64,000 nucleotides of DNA, from assembly GCA_951640195.1 (NCBI GenBank), contig OX621170.1, positions 1,178,001 to 1,242,000 of the forward strand. The letters are read 5' to 3'. This document shows positions 22,855 to 34,578 of the stretch, one piece after another. Numbering within the stretch: position 1 is the first letter of the stretch; every line of letters starts with the position of its first letter. A program made the position numbers and the translations under genes. The notes below the pieces were generated by a model, which was not told where the DNA came from, searched no databases, and saw nothing but the letters and a program-made list of their open reading frames with translations. The stretch comes from Porpolomopsis calyptriformis. Lineage: Eukaryota > Basidiomycota > Agaricomycetes > Agaricales > Hygrophoraceae.

Positions 22855-24050
22855 TTAAAGGGATCCTACGCTCTTAATGCTTAAACTTTTCGCCACTGCG
22901 CACTGATCCTTATCCCTACCCCTCCCGCTCTCAAATGCCTTGATAAGTGAGGCCTGGCCTTCGTCCGTCCTTCATTCCTTTCTCAATAAGAACTCGAGCA
23001 GTCAAAATTGGACTTACCATTGGACTGAGTGGGCTGATTGCTCAAGCAGGACTTTTATGGTCGTCCATGAGAATCGAACAAGAGAAGGGAAGCCGAAGGT
23101 TGGTTCTACCGAATGCTTAAGCCAAGCCTGCGTTGTAGGATCTACCGAAAGGTGAGTTTGCGAGGAGTTGCTTGGTAACGGGAACCTAACCTGAGGGATA
23201 TCCCGATCCAAGCTCTGTGCCCCATAAGGTTGTTGTGGGTTTTTCATTGGTACATTCTTCAAACAGCCAGCCATCTATGCATGCATCTCGCGTCACCTTT
23301 GCGGCCACGCTCGCAGCCCCAACAATCTTAAACTGCGAATCTGCTTTTGCTGTCACGGTGAAGTTGATGCCTGGGAAGAGGTCAGAGAGATAGCGTTCGT
23401 AGGTTGTGGTAGTTCCAAGTGCATCGACGTACACCTGTGAGGCAGTTTGAAAGGTCGAATGGTTAAGAGAGGGGTCTGAGACGACACACCTCGGACAATG
23501 TGATTCCACGTTCAAGTACTTCCCGAAGAAGGAGAATGGTAGCGTTCTCCGATTGACGATTTAGGTTGGTGGGTGGCCGGCGTAGCATGCCGCTTGAGAT
23601 TGCTTGTGGGCTGTAACAGCATAGCTTGTGGATAGGGTGGCAGAGCAGACGTATCCAGAATACCTTATGACTCTCACAGACCATCCTAAGTTGTCTGGGT
23701 CTGAGCTCAACGCGCTTAGCAGAGACGAGCGCGTTTCGGGAGTGAGAGTCTTTGAATCTATACATGAAAAATGATTTTATGATTGGAATCAGATGGTGTA
23801 AACCAAGGCAAAATGCAGGACCATTGAATCCAAGCTTTTCCATTTCTCCTCGATATGATACGGGGCAGTACGCGACACCATAAACCAGCGGACCCAGCAC
23901 GGGACCACGACCGGCTTCATCTACGCCGAGGATGTAAGGCCCTGGAGCGGTTGGAGTTGCCGAGTGGTATGTATACGACTCCGTTAATGGAGTCGATGGC
24001 CCTGGGACTGAGGGGATCGTTCCTGCCGCTGTGTTCTCGAGTTCGGGCAT
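22855..24050 (-). CDS. RNH201: ribonuclease H2 catalytic subunit A
   Basis: Type 2 RNase H, removes ribonucleotides and RNA primers from DNA. The start MPELENTAAGTIPS leads to YILGVDEAGRGPVLGPLVYG with the first catalytic Asp/Glu pair. Next exons: DSKTLTPETRSSLLSALSSD, NATILLLREVLERGITLSEV, then YVDALGTTTTYERYLSDLF with a catalytic Asp, and KADSQFKIVGAASVAAKVTR with the late catalytic region. Then GSGYPSDPTTQAWL, FGFPSLVRFSWTTIKVLLEQ, and a final intron joining W to TDEGQASLIKAFESG before the stop at 22855. Only 62 bp separate it from the convergent SNU66 end. Confidence 0.93.
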
Positions 24051-24128
24051 ATGAAAGACGCGTTGTTTTGACCTGTTTTGGCGTGAGCGAATCATTGGCC
24101 AGCCGCAGTCATTCAGACACTGAACAAG
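24051..24128. promoter_or_regulatory. short divergent promoter region, RNH201 / metacaspase
   Basis: Seventy-eight bases between the two start codons. The assignment is from spacing alone. Confidence 0.35.
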
Positions 24129-27100
24129 ATGTGGAACGCTGGAAATTCTGGCTACAATTCAAATCCTACGGGATATTACAACCAAGCACCTTCGTAAGTT
24201 TCACTATTTCAAGCTTTGAACCACAATCCCAACTTATCGCAATGTATCAGGTTCCCTGTTGCGTAAGATCTTGATTCGAGCGCCCATATTGACCTTATGT
24301 TAATCGATACTACATCTAGTTCTGGTTTTGAACCTCCTCCGGGTCCCCCAAACCCAAACTACCCATCTCAGTACGGCCCTCCAAGCGGTCCACAGGGCGG
24401 GTACGTTCATTGAAATAGAATGGCATTTATGTTATATACCACTTTCTTTCAGTTACGGTCCTCCCCCTGGTCCTCCTGGTCATCCTGGAGGGTAAGTGTC
24501 ACTTGCAAACGCCATTCACGCGGTATTATGAATGGCCTTACAATTCTGAGCTTGTGGCTCAATAACCCTGTTCAGCTTGAAGGATTGATCATATCTTTCT
24601 TAACAGGTATGGACCTCCTCCAGGGCCTCCTTCATACCCTCCTGCTGGTCCTCCACCAGGCCCTCCTTATCCTACCACTGGTCCTTCGCCAGGCCCTCCT
24701 TCGTATCCTCCTGCTGGTCCTCCATCAGGCCGTCCTTATCCTCCCGCTGGTCCTCCGCCGGGCCCTCCTTCGTATCCTCCTGCTGGTCCTCCTCCAGGCC
24801 CTTATCCTCCCACTGGTCCTCCTCCAGGCCCTTATCCTCCCACTCACCCTCCTCCAGGCCCTTCTTATCCCCCTACTGGTCCTCCACCTGGCCCTCCTTA
24901 TCCCCCCGCTGGTCCTCCGCCCGGTCCTCCTTCGTATCCTCCCGCTGGTCCTCCGCCGAGCGCTCCTGGGTAAGTCACCATTCTTCTTGAGACCTACTTA
25001 GCCACATCAATTCACTTCTCTCTTGGAATTCTATGATTAACACTGATTATCTTGATCACAAAGATATGGACCGCCCTCAGGGTAAGTCATGAGCGTACCG
25101 AAATAGCATTTGTATCACCCGGTTGATATCACTCAATAAAGATATGGGCCTCCTTCTGGACCTCCTCCAGGCCCACCCACAGGCTCGTGAGTAATCCATT
25201 TAAAAATGATTCTGCGATCACCGGATTATGACTCTGCCTGAACCGTTTATGCATGATAAATCTGCTAATTTATTCCGATAGATATGGTCCTCCTCCAGGT
25301 CCTCCACCGAGCCGGATGGATTATCCCGGTCAGCAGCATCAGCGGGAATTACCGCAGTACCAAGGTGGATATCCTGGCCCGAACAGCGGATGGTCTTCGT
25401 TCGTAACATCCAATTTGGTAGCCCATGGTCTCTGACCAAGTATCTGATTTGTGTAGCTCGCCAAATCAGTATGGTCCGCCTAGTGGGCCTCCGGCCATGC
25501 CCCCCTTGAATCAACAATCGTATGGTCCTCAGGACCAGCAACAACAAATGTACTTCGAGTACTCGCAGTGTACTGGTAGGAAGAAAGCATTATGCGTAAG
25601 CCACTCTTTTTATAGTGGGTTTGACAAATGTGCGCTGACCTTGTTAACAGATCGGTATAAATTACGTCGGACTGTCTATGGAGCTCAATGGCTGCCACAA
25701 TGATGCAAACAATATATCGAATTTTCTTCAGAGTATGTGGTTGATTGAACCGATTGCCACTCAGAATAATAATAATAGTCTATTTCTGGTAGGGCAATTC
25801 GGTTATAGGCAGGATGATATGGTCATATTAGTTGACAAGCCAGGGGCGGGTCCCATGGAGCAACCAACCAGGGCCAATATTGTACGACAGGTTTCTTTCT
25901 ATCTGGTTGCATTACTTACCTATGTTCATCCCAGCTGAGGGCCATGGGATGGCTCGTACGCGACGCTCAGCCACATGACTCGCTTTTCTTCCATTGTGAG
26001 TGATCAGATGCAATATTTTTCATGGCTGAAATATGAAACAGACTCTGGTCACGGCGGTCGGACCAAAGATCTCGACGGCGATCAGGTTGATGGATTTGAT
26101 GATGGTCTGTTTGTTTCAATTGCAGGATGGATATCACGTCAATTTTTTTTATAGTCATCTACCCACTTGATTTTGAGGAAAATGGGCAGATTGTGGACGA
26201 CGTAAGATCTCATTCGTGCCATACGTTTGGACTTCAGCGCTAATGAATTTGGCAATGGAAAGGAAATGCACGATATCATGGTCCGACCCCTTCCTCCAGG
26301 TTGTCGTTTGACAGCCATTCTTGACGTACGCACCTCCAATATGACTGCAAATTTAGGCATTGCTGATGTCATAACAGTGTTGCCACTCTGGCTCTGCTCT
26401 AGGTTCTTATTTTGGTGGACTATTTCCCTTGTTTTTGACAACTCACAGGCTTTTTTTCGTATAATTAAGATCTTCCATACATGGTATATCATTCGTTACC
26501 TTCCAATCATTTATTTCACTCACCGTTGTAACAGTATTCCACAGAGGGTATAATCAAGGAGCCTAAAATTCTGGTCGAAGCTGGCCACGGCCTCATGGAT
26601 GCGGTTACATCTTATTCACAGCACGACATGCGTGGGGTATTGGATGCTGGAATGGGATTGTTCAATATGGCTACTAGAGACACTCAGAAAATCCAGCAAC
26701 AAAACCGTGCAACAAAGACAAGTCCAGCTGACGTTGTAAGTTTGCATCCCCATCATGTGTTGAAAGTTCTTCACTTCACGTTTGGCAGATTTCTTGGAGT
26801 GGTTGCAAAGATACACAAACTAGCGCGGATGCCGTAGAGGAAGGAATGGCGACTGGTGCTATGAGCTTCGTAAGTACCTGCCTTTCCCTTCCGGCCCTCT
26901 ACTTGTGGTGACACGCAATGTCATTTTCTAGGTATTCATGGCTTGCATCCGTGCGTCTTGGTGGCTTCCCCATCTTTCGAGTTTTCTTATTATAAATTTA
27001 TAATTCGTAGGAGAAAACCCTGACCAGAGCTACCTTCAACTTCTCAACTCTATCAGGTACGCTACAACTTTGGAACTGGACAAGCTACGCTTCCCAACCT

Positions 27101-27329
27101 GACACACTTTTATCTGCAGGAACATGATGAAGCAACACGGGTACCGCCAGAAGCCTCAGGTATGATTCTTTTGACTGCACCCACTTAGATCCCAAATGAC
27201 ACTCAATTGGTCTGCTCCAGTTGTCATGCTCTCACCCAATGGTAAGTCCAAAATTTATGCTTTCTGGCATTTCAATTAACAAACTATTTGGAATTGGAAT
27301 AGGATGTAAACCTCAAGTTCATTTGTTAA
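24129..27329 (+). CDS. MCA1: type I metacaspase with proline/glycine-rich N-terminal domain
   Basis: Cysteine peptidase of clan CD that cleaves after Arg/Lys; yeast Mca1 acts in protein-aggregate handling and cell death. The start MWNAGNSGYNSNPTGYY opens a prion-like head, followed by several YGPP-type mini-exons and a 363-nt PPGPP exon. The catalytic part begins at KKALC then IGINYVGLSMELNGCHND. The catalytic His is in HYSGHGGRTKDLDGDQVDG, formed across an intron. The catalytic Cys is in LDCCHSGSALDLPYMYST, again split by introns; canonical type I enzymes have DSCHSG. KEPKILVEAGHGLMDA and ADVISWSGCKDTQTSADAVE follow. The last exon gives DVNLKFIC, stop at 27329. At least 15 introns. Both catalytic residues are intact, so it is likely active. 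Confidence 0.92.
24607..24969 (+). repeat. proline-glycine coding repeat (YPPAGPPPGPPS units)
   Basis: One 363-nt exon of tandem units reading YPPAGPPPGPPS with small variations (Y-P-P-T-G-P, PYPP, SYPP). Both edges are phase-2 splice sites. The repetitive DNA also leaves an open frame in another phase (LVLHQALLILPLVL-like), which is an artefact. Confidence 0.9.
25064..25081 (+). other. MCA1: 18-nt microexon of the metacaspase (YGPPSG)
   Basis: Bounded by acceptor cacaaag and donor gg|gtaagt, the exon encodes YGPPSG and keeps the phase-2/phase-2 pattern of its neighbours at 24453-24491 (39 nt), 24607-24969 (363 nt) and 25142-25186 (45 nt). Confidence 0.75.
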
Positions 27330-27481
27330 GAGAATCAAATGCTTTCCAGTTATGTGTTCCTCTAAGGCAATCTTTTGTTGGCAAACGGTCCAGAATTAAG
27401 TAGCTATGAAGGGAATTTGTGTTATTTAAATTGTTAACGAGCGGGCGCTAAGCACCGTCCGTCCAATAAACATCGATACAT

Positions 27482-29027
27482 CTAACATCTGACGCTAACG
27501 AGATGTCCTTTTTCATCATCGCCAAAGTGTATAATTGACTTTGATGCCTCATCGATATCTGGTTGATTAGACAATGACAGATGCGACCGCGGGCCCAGAA
27601 CAAGCGCGGTCAACCGCTTTCCATAACCCTTGAAGAATAGTCAGCAGTCTGAGTTGAGAGCGGATATGAAAGGCTTACACAACCGGTATCCAATCCTATA
27701 GTCCACCTCTTAACATCAAGCCCTCTTGCTGCTGCGTGACCATACAATACTGTCGATGGAAGGCAAGGTAATGTCTGCGGCTTCAAAGCTCGATTGGTGT
27801 GGCGGAATCCACGGCATCGCTTCATGTCCGCGTTCCATAGTTTGGACCAGGGTGTCCCTTTATTCTTCCTAAGATGAAGAAAAGGATATCGATTCAATTG
27901 AAATGTGCTCCAGCACCTGTTTACAACGTACTTTGACACATCATTGTCCTTTGAAATGCTTCTCATGTTCAACAAGACCCATGGATCGGCATTTTGGGGA
28001 ACGTCATTCAATATTGACATTTCCTGTAAACGTCTCATGGCGGATAGCTTGTCGTCCGAATTCGCTTTCTCGGGTAGGATGATGGATGGGACTATTGGGA
28101 TATGGGAAAGTGGCTGACGAGGGTGGGTCGAATCACGGCGGGGGTCGGAGGACAGTAAACCTGCGTGGGCGATGAAGGTATGCGCGGAAGGGATGTGGAG
28201 GGAGAGCGGAAGGGAAAGCAAGTAGCGATATTCTGAAAGGGACATGTCATGGGCGATCCAGTAATGGTCGCTGAAAAGCTTCCAATCCTCTGGAATCCCC
28301 CTCCACCATGAGGTTGTGTCGATTTCCCTCTCATAGCTGTTCCAGTCCTCTGGTGAGACGCCGTTGCTTTTGGCCTTAAGCCAATTATGACGCATCTTCT
28401 CCAGCCACTGTTTCGCGCCCTGGCGATTCTGTAACCAGTCAAGCCATGTTCTCCACTCGATGGCCCGCTGGTCGTGATTTCCGCGGACGCCGGTGATATT
28501 ATGGGTGGTCATAAAAGATAAAACGGCCATAGAGCCGTCGTGAGGTCCTCTCGATGTAATGTCGCCTACATGAATTAGTACGTCTGACTGGGGGTTGTAG
28601 GATAGTTTCTTAAGAAGAGCACTGTGAGAGGATGAGAGTTGCATCACTGGGTGGAGAGCGTAGGGACATACTGCATCGGACGATCCATGCCATGAATGTC
28701 GCCGACTATGATTACACGTCGGTCGGGATCGTCTGTCCAACGACTTGATCGGCGAGCGGATGTGAGGCAGGAGACTGTCACACTCACCTATTGGGAATTC
28801 ATTCGAGGATAAAATACGGAGGGGAAAATATCGACTGAAATCAGGGTGATCTGAAGCTCACGTTCAGCCTTGGGATTAGAAAAGGACAGAAGGTAGGAAC
28901 CAAAGCCATTGGATCCAAGAATTGTCAACTCTGGACGAAACAGCTGGTAATTAAGGCCGACTGCGAAGAAGAACAAAAGAAATATCGCAATGACCGCGTA
29001 AGTTAACGAATAGCGAGAACCATTCAT
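27482..29027 (-). CDS. Ppn2-like membrane-anchored metallophosphatase
   Basis: Calcineurin-like phosphoesterase of the group containing yeast vacuolar endopolyphosphatase Ppn2. An N-terminal signal anchor is visible in MNGSRYSLTYAVIAIFLLFF. The metal-binding motifs are VIIVGDIHGMDRPMH (GDxH), then DVLIHVGDITSRGP (GDxxxRG) and ITGVRGNHDQRAIEW (GNHD). Later His ligands are FIAHAGLLS and TVLYGHAAARGLD, followed by WTIGLDTGC. One more intron leads to GYGKRLTALVLGPRS and an end at HLVSVRC, stop at 27482. The join between exon 1 and the RWTDDPDRRVIIVG exon is uncertain, but both sides are clear. Probably vacuolar or secretory-pathway lumen. Confidence 0.85.
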
Positions 29028-29282
29028 GAGGAGGGGGTGAGGGGACAAGTAGCAGAGCAGAGTTACATGTCACATGTGACTACAGCAACATGGAAACTGC
29101 GGGGTAATGCCATTTTTGGTAATATCAAGCTGATTTTGTCATGATAAAGAGTTTCTCTGTTTGAGTATGGCTCAAAGTGAGTTGATGTTATTATAAGGTG
29201 CAGGGAGTTCATGTTTTGACACTCCTGATGAAGCCCAGTGCCTTCTCCTAACTCACTCATGTTACAGTTGCGGTCATTGGCT

Positions 29283-29993
29283 TTAGAACTCCGCCTCAAC
29301 TTTGACTTCCGAAAACTCCCGCCACGCGCCGTTTTTAATAAATTCGTCAAAGTCCCACAAGTCTGCCTCCAAGTGGACAAATACCGCTTCGTCGAACACG
29401 TACGTCTCCGCCTGAACGGGCGGTCCGAGCTCGGAGTCCTTGGGCATCGTGCCCATCTTCGAGAACAGCTCTTCGAAAACGCACGACTCGGCAAGGATCG
29501 TGAAGGTTCCTATTGGCCTCACATCAACTACCTCACGGCTATACTCCTGCGAGCCCGAGTGTCAAGAGGGAGACGAGAAGAAGGGAACGTGTAAAACGCA
29601 CATCGGCCTCAAAATCGTCTAGAACTTCTATATCTTCCTCCGTCAACCCAGTCACCAGTGTTCCCCAGACATGCTGCTGCGCCTTGGCTAGGTCGTGATT
29701 GAACACCTCCCGGCTTTTCCAGTACGGTATGATGGCTGGATAGGAGACATGCTGTTGTTCAAGCTTAGAAATGTCAAGGTATAATCGGTCAGCTCGCACT
29801 TTGATTCTATGGCGAGTATAATCCTAATGATCGAGAGCATCAGCCTGGCAATACTAGGCAAATGAATCTGTTTCACCGGCAGAACAGCGTGACAGATTTC
29901 AAGTCTATGGTAAACATCCTCTCCAACCACCGCTGCCAAGATCTGTGGGTGCATCAACGTCCCATAGAAAAATGCGTTGCTTGAAGAGGACAT
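29283..29993 (-). CDS. AIG2/gamma-glutamylcyclotransferase-like protein
   Basis: The start MSSSSNAFFYGTLMHPQILA carries the YGTLM substrate-binding loop of the GGCT-like fold. Following exons give HRLEICHAVLP, then SYPAIIPYWKSREV, and HVWGTLVTGLTEEDIEVLDD followed by FEADV..., where the Glu/Asp-rich turn is the usual place of the catalytic Glu. After an intron: REVVDVRPIG is replaced in frame by a segment leading to VQAETYVFDEAVFVHLEADL and WDFDEFIKNGAWREF, the typical AIG2 C-terminus with 'W.FDEF...' . Plant AIG2 relatives and human GGACT share this fold. The exact substrate is unknown. Three exons; cytosolic, no targeting signal seen. Confidence 0.85.
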
Positions 29994-30061
29994 GATATGA
30001 TGCTTTGTAAGCGTGTATATATTATCAAAAATATTATGATACTCTAATGACCATCCTCATT

Positions 30062-32471
30062 CTATCGAGAAGGTCCAGCTTCTGCGTTCCCCCTTCTCAA
30101 ATCCTTACTTGCTCGCGACCGTCCTCTCTCAAGTTCTTCTCTCTCCCACCTCTGCATCTTCCGCTTCCCCTTCCCGACCACCCTCTCCACTCTCACCAAA
30201 CTCAACACTGCCAGCGAACCTACCAGTATCCCCATGGCGGTCACGAAGATGGCTTTAGGATACCTTGCCACCGTCTCACTATACACCAGCCCGAAGAGCA
30301 TGGGCTGCTCATAGATCAAGACGGGTCGCATCGGAAGAAGAAAAAAACACAACGCACCCCTAAAATCATCTGCCCGACAGCCTGCAAGACCGCCAACGCA
30401 CCAAACAGACGCCCCAGATCCACCTCCATACCCCTTCCCGCCCCTTCGCGTAGCGCTCGCGCTTGCATAATACACAATGAAAGACTCTGCATCGCAGGGA
30501 TAGTGCCAGAACCGATGCACGCAAGGGATGATGCCAGGACAAAAAAAGTCTGCGATCCCGGGTTTTGCAACGTGGGGGGGAACGATAAAGGCCCGACCAC
30601 GACAAGGAGATTGGAAACAATCTCAGCGAGGAGAGAGTATTGCGTAACACGGATATCAAAGTGCATTTCGCGCCCCAAGTGGGCTCTGGTTGGGACTTTG
30701 GCAGATTTAGCGGTCGCAGCGTCTGCGGTCGTGGCGTATGTCGTGAGCTTAGATTTGAGCTTCGTGAATTTCGGTATAGGCTTGAAGGTAGTGATCAAAA
30801 CTGAAGGTGATATCAGTATCAGAGTGAGAAGACAATGGAAAGAGAGCGCACAAGGTAATAGGAGCAAAAGATGGAGGGCACGGCAGCCATTTAAAAAGGA
30901 AATAAAGTAGCTCAGCTGTTGAATCAATGAACCGTCAAAACTAGCCGCCGGTGCACATAAACGCCACCTACTTGTTCTGCGCCCCATCCGTAAATGTGCC
31001 CGGCGTAGAGGTATCTAATCTGTATTATCCCCTGGAAAATACAATGAACAATATTTTCCAAGGCGCCGTGGAGATATTTACCGTAGACAGCATATACCCC
31101 CAAAGGGCACACGCCAGAAACGTCAGGCTCCAGTCTTTTCCTCCCGAAACACCCCCGGCCACCGGTAGAAAAAGAGCAAGTGAACTGAGGAAACCATGTG
31201 CGATTCCTCCACCAATATGTGTCTTTACAACACCTTCAGCTGTATCAACTCGCTCTGGCTCATCGGCCAAACTCCACGCCTCACTGTACTCCCTGCGCGC
31301 TTTGATCTGCTTCTCTTGAGAGAGTGACTCGGGGAAGACAAAAAGCACCAACACCATGTTCAGAAACGAGCAAGCGACAGCAACCCAAAATACTTCCGTC
31401 ACCGTGTTCTTTGTCATACCCAAGACAGGATGCTGAATCAGGAACGCGGCGAGACTTGGGCCAAAGGCGAGCCCAAGGGCAATAACGCCCGTAAAGCGTG
31501 AAAAGATCTGTGAGCGAGAGCCTGGGGAGGTGCAGTCGGATATGTAGGCTGAAACTGCACCCTGTAGAGTCGACCACCCGCCAAGGAGACCTTCGAGGAG
31601 GGGCGAGAAAATGAGGAACTTGTGCCCGTGGCTCGCAAAGGGTGAGTGCGGGGTTGAGACGAGGATAAATATGAGGTCTCTGGGAGGCATGTCAGCGAGT
31701 GACGATACTCTTAAGCAATGGAGACGCACGAGAGGAGGAGTCCGAGGGTGGCGATGGCAAGAACGCGAGTGCGACCATGGCGTTCGCCGAATCTGCCCCA
31801 CCAGCCGGTTGTGAACGCAGAGAGGCCGCCCATTGTGATCATCATGACGGCAGAAAGTCGGGCGGCATTGGCTTGAACGACAGGATCCGACAGACATCGA
31901 TGGGAAGGAATGTAGCGGGGATCCCCATCGTTTGGATCTTGTGGGTAGTCGGAGAAAATGATGCTATAGGAGTGATTCGGCTGTAGAGGGAGAGTGGGTC
32001 CTAGTGGGTCTAGCGAGTGGTAGAGATGTTCGTAAAGACGTTGTGATGTGTGGGAAGGAATATTAGCTGTATGATTATAATGCTTGTGCTGAGCAGCATG
32101 ACATGATAATTGAGTGTACACCTCAACTCGTGGGGCCAGCGTCAGGCCACGCTAGAGTGAAACAGATGCGAGTGAGCGAAAGGGCAAGCACCGGTCGGAT
32201 GACATACAACTAATGCGGCAATCGTGACGAACGGGACGAGCCTGCGCCCAGAGATTAGATGTAAGAGGATGGTATCGAACAGCGGGGAGACATACCACAT
32301 AGGTCGAGGGCGATAGAACGGTTTCTTTGCGGATGAGGGGGCCAACAGAGGCTGGCGCTCTGAATTACTCATCCCAATGGAATCTTGTCGTGTGGGTGAG
32401 GGGGTGAGCGAGATGTCTGGAAGGAGGAGAGAACCAGAGGAGAAGGAGGGTGGGTTTGCGGTGTTCAACAT
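30062..32471 (-). CDS. major facilitator superfamily transporter
   Basis: Multi-span permease. The N-terminal tail holds DSIGMSNSERQPLLAPSSAK, with the RQPLL-type acidic/dileucine sorting motif common in vacuolar or endosomal fungal transporters. Membrane spans are visible at RRLVPFVTIAALVV, SAVMMITMGGLSAFTTGWW followed by RFGERHGRTRVLAIATLG (the MFS loop motif G..ADR.GRR-like), then FSPLLEGLLGGWSTLQGAVS, FTGVIALGLAFGPSLAAFLI, VFWVAVACSFLNMVLVLFVF, and after the central loop QYSLLAEIVSNLLVVVGPL, ASSLACIGSGTIPAMQSLSL and TAMGILVGSLAVLSLVRV. A basic tail ends at 30062. Six or more introns. The layout resembles the YCR023C/tetracycline-type group; substrate unknown. Confidence 0.85.
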
Positions 32472-32739
32472 GGCGCCTGGCTGGGTCGTGTTTGATGAAA
32501 GTACGGTAACGGGCAGGTGGTTGTATGTAATGGTTGGAGGGGTGGCCCAGGTCGTACCGAGCGATACGAAAGCTGTAGAAAGGATGAAGTTTAGCTGTTC
32601 AACGGGCGTTCATCGTCGTGTGAGATTGCGAGCAAATGCAGCGGATCCAAATGTGGAAGGGAACATCAACCGAGCTCTTCGAGCGTGACAGTCCTTGCCT
32701 CTTTCTCACCGACGACGACATCGAAGTCTTCGCCCTCTG

Positions 32740-34157
32740 ATGGACATCGACGACGACGGCGTCCACTCATCGGTCCCATCGACCACCAATGCCTTAGCAG
32801 GCCCATCAACGATCCACGCCCCCATTCCCGATGTCTTTCTCCTCCCAGGTCTTTGCCCATCCATTCCCAATTCTCTCTCGTTAACCCGTTTCTGTCCTTC
32901 AAACAGCATTTCCTACACCACAAACTCATCTTAAAAGCACTCAAGACCTCTTGGCCCGCTTCCAGCTGCTTCCGGCCTACGATAAGCACGTCCGCCCATA
33001 TGTCACGCCTCTCCAAAATGGCCAGAACCACATCCCACAACCACCACCGCCACCCGGCCCTTCGGACAAGTCCAAGGGCAAAGAGAGAGAGAAAGATCCA
33101 CCACCTGATACGTCACCCGTCGCTCACACCCCTGGCATGGATGGCGCCGATGCCGATGAGGACGATGGCGCCGGCCATGGGGAGAAAAAGAAAAGGAATA
33201 ACTACAAACACCTCATCAAGGGTGTTCCGGGTGCGTGCCACCCCTCCGTCCCCCTCATCGCGTTCAACTCTTTCTCTTCTCAACAACAGGAAAGCACTCC
33301 ATGAAAAAAGATGATTATTTGACCACGATCATCCAAGTTCCACCAAAACAACGTATACCTATCGTGCCTTTTGACGCGAAGACACAACTGGAAGCCTTTA
33401 CGGTTAGCTTGGACGGCCTTAAAGGCGTACGTATCTCTTTGATCAATCCTACTTTCTCATCGTGATTCACTATATTGTCCCCTCATCCACCGCCAGTGGA
33501 ATCCCAATGCTCTCATTCTAGAATCAGCACAAGCCCGAGAAGACCGGAAAAAACGGGTTCGCCTCTTCTTATCTTCTTGATGCCTCAACTAACCACTCGT
33601 GACTGTCACGAACAGAAAGAATTAAAGAAACTTGCAAAAGCACAATCTCTTCTCCCCTCTATATCCTCAGCTCTTCCCCCGCCTGGTGCTGCCCTCGCGC
33701 GGATGCCCACACCGACTGCCTCGCAGCCTCCACCCACCCGCACTGTCACACCCAAACCCGGTATCCCACGCCCCGGAAGTCGGCCAGTAGTACAAGCGTC
33801 CGTGGCCGCGGGAATGACACGGATGCCTGCCAGCGGCACCACTCCCTTAGCCGCTGGACCGGAGAAACGTGGGAAAAAGAGGGATCATCAGGATGTCGTT
33901 GGCGCGGGGGTTGGTACAGACGTGGAAATGAATGGAGAAGTGGGTATAAATGGGATCGGGAAGACCACAGTGAATGCAAAGGCGGGTGTCGCTGGAGTAC
34001 GACCACGACCGATCAAGAAGCAGAGAATGGTAAGCGCCTCACATGCCCCCAACGTGACACGAGTGTTGACCGCATTACACCCCTTTCATAGGATATTCAA
34101 GGCCAAGCACGGGATGTGACCGCTCCCGTGCAACAACCCACGCCTCAAGGCGTTTGA
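32740..34157 (+). CDS. MED19: Mediator complex subunit 19 (Rox3)
   Basis: Head-module subunit of Mediator, linking transcription factors to RNA polymerase II. The acidic first exon MDIDDDGVHSSVPSTTNA ends in LLP and joins through a phase-1 intron to AFPTPQTHLKSTQDLLARF, then QLLPAYDKHVRPYVTPLQNG. The diagnostic Med19 block is NNYKHLIKGVPG, an intron, then KHSMKKDDYLTTIIQVPPKQ and FDAKTQLEAFTVSLDGLKG; after another intron WNPNALILESAQAREDRKK, RKELKKLAKAQSLL. The rest is Pro/Ala-rich with a nuclear-localisation-like RPIKKQRM. The last exon reads DIQGQARDVTAPVQQ. It shares a 268-bp divergent promoter with the MFS gene. Confidence 0.92.
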
Positions 34158-34578
34158 CCGCCGCGGTCACTCTGGCCCATCTATTCCTTATATCTACCTT
34201 TGCCGTTGCACCACCCTCCACGATTAAGCCACTAATTGCCCTGACGTCCTCGTACCGCATATGCATCATCTCATCGCATTCACCCCTCACAATTACATCC
34301 ATTCGCACACATACCTTCATATATTCATACAATTCCTGACTTGCTGTTCAACGACTATTTTGGTTGTTTTTTTTTTCTTTTTCATGCTTGCTCTCCCGAC
34401 TCTTTTTTTTTGTTCTGCTGGTCCTGTAACCTGTGAAAATACAGTCTTCTAGATTCATCGTGTCGTGGTTGAATGGTGAACGTTGGACATTGCCAACCGT
34501 TAGATATTACAGTATATGTTAGAGCTCGACAATAAATTGATCTCGGTATAATGGGCATAAAATCCCCCAGAATTAATG
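34158..34578. other. intergenic, convergent 3' region
   Basis: About 420 bp between the stops of MED19 and the BAR-like gene. Pyrimidine-rich, including two runs of ten or so T between 34360 and 34420. No gene seen. Confidence 0.5.

Noticed and set aside
24420..25001. 193-codon Leu-rich frame (LVLHQALLILPLVL pattern)
   Set aside because: It is a second frame of the proline-glycine repeat exon of the metacaspase and crosses its real splice sites.
30047..30910. 287-codon + strand frame
   Set aside because: Antisense to the membrane-span exons of the MFS transporter; composition (Arg/Thr/Pro) has no coding character of its own.
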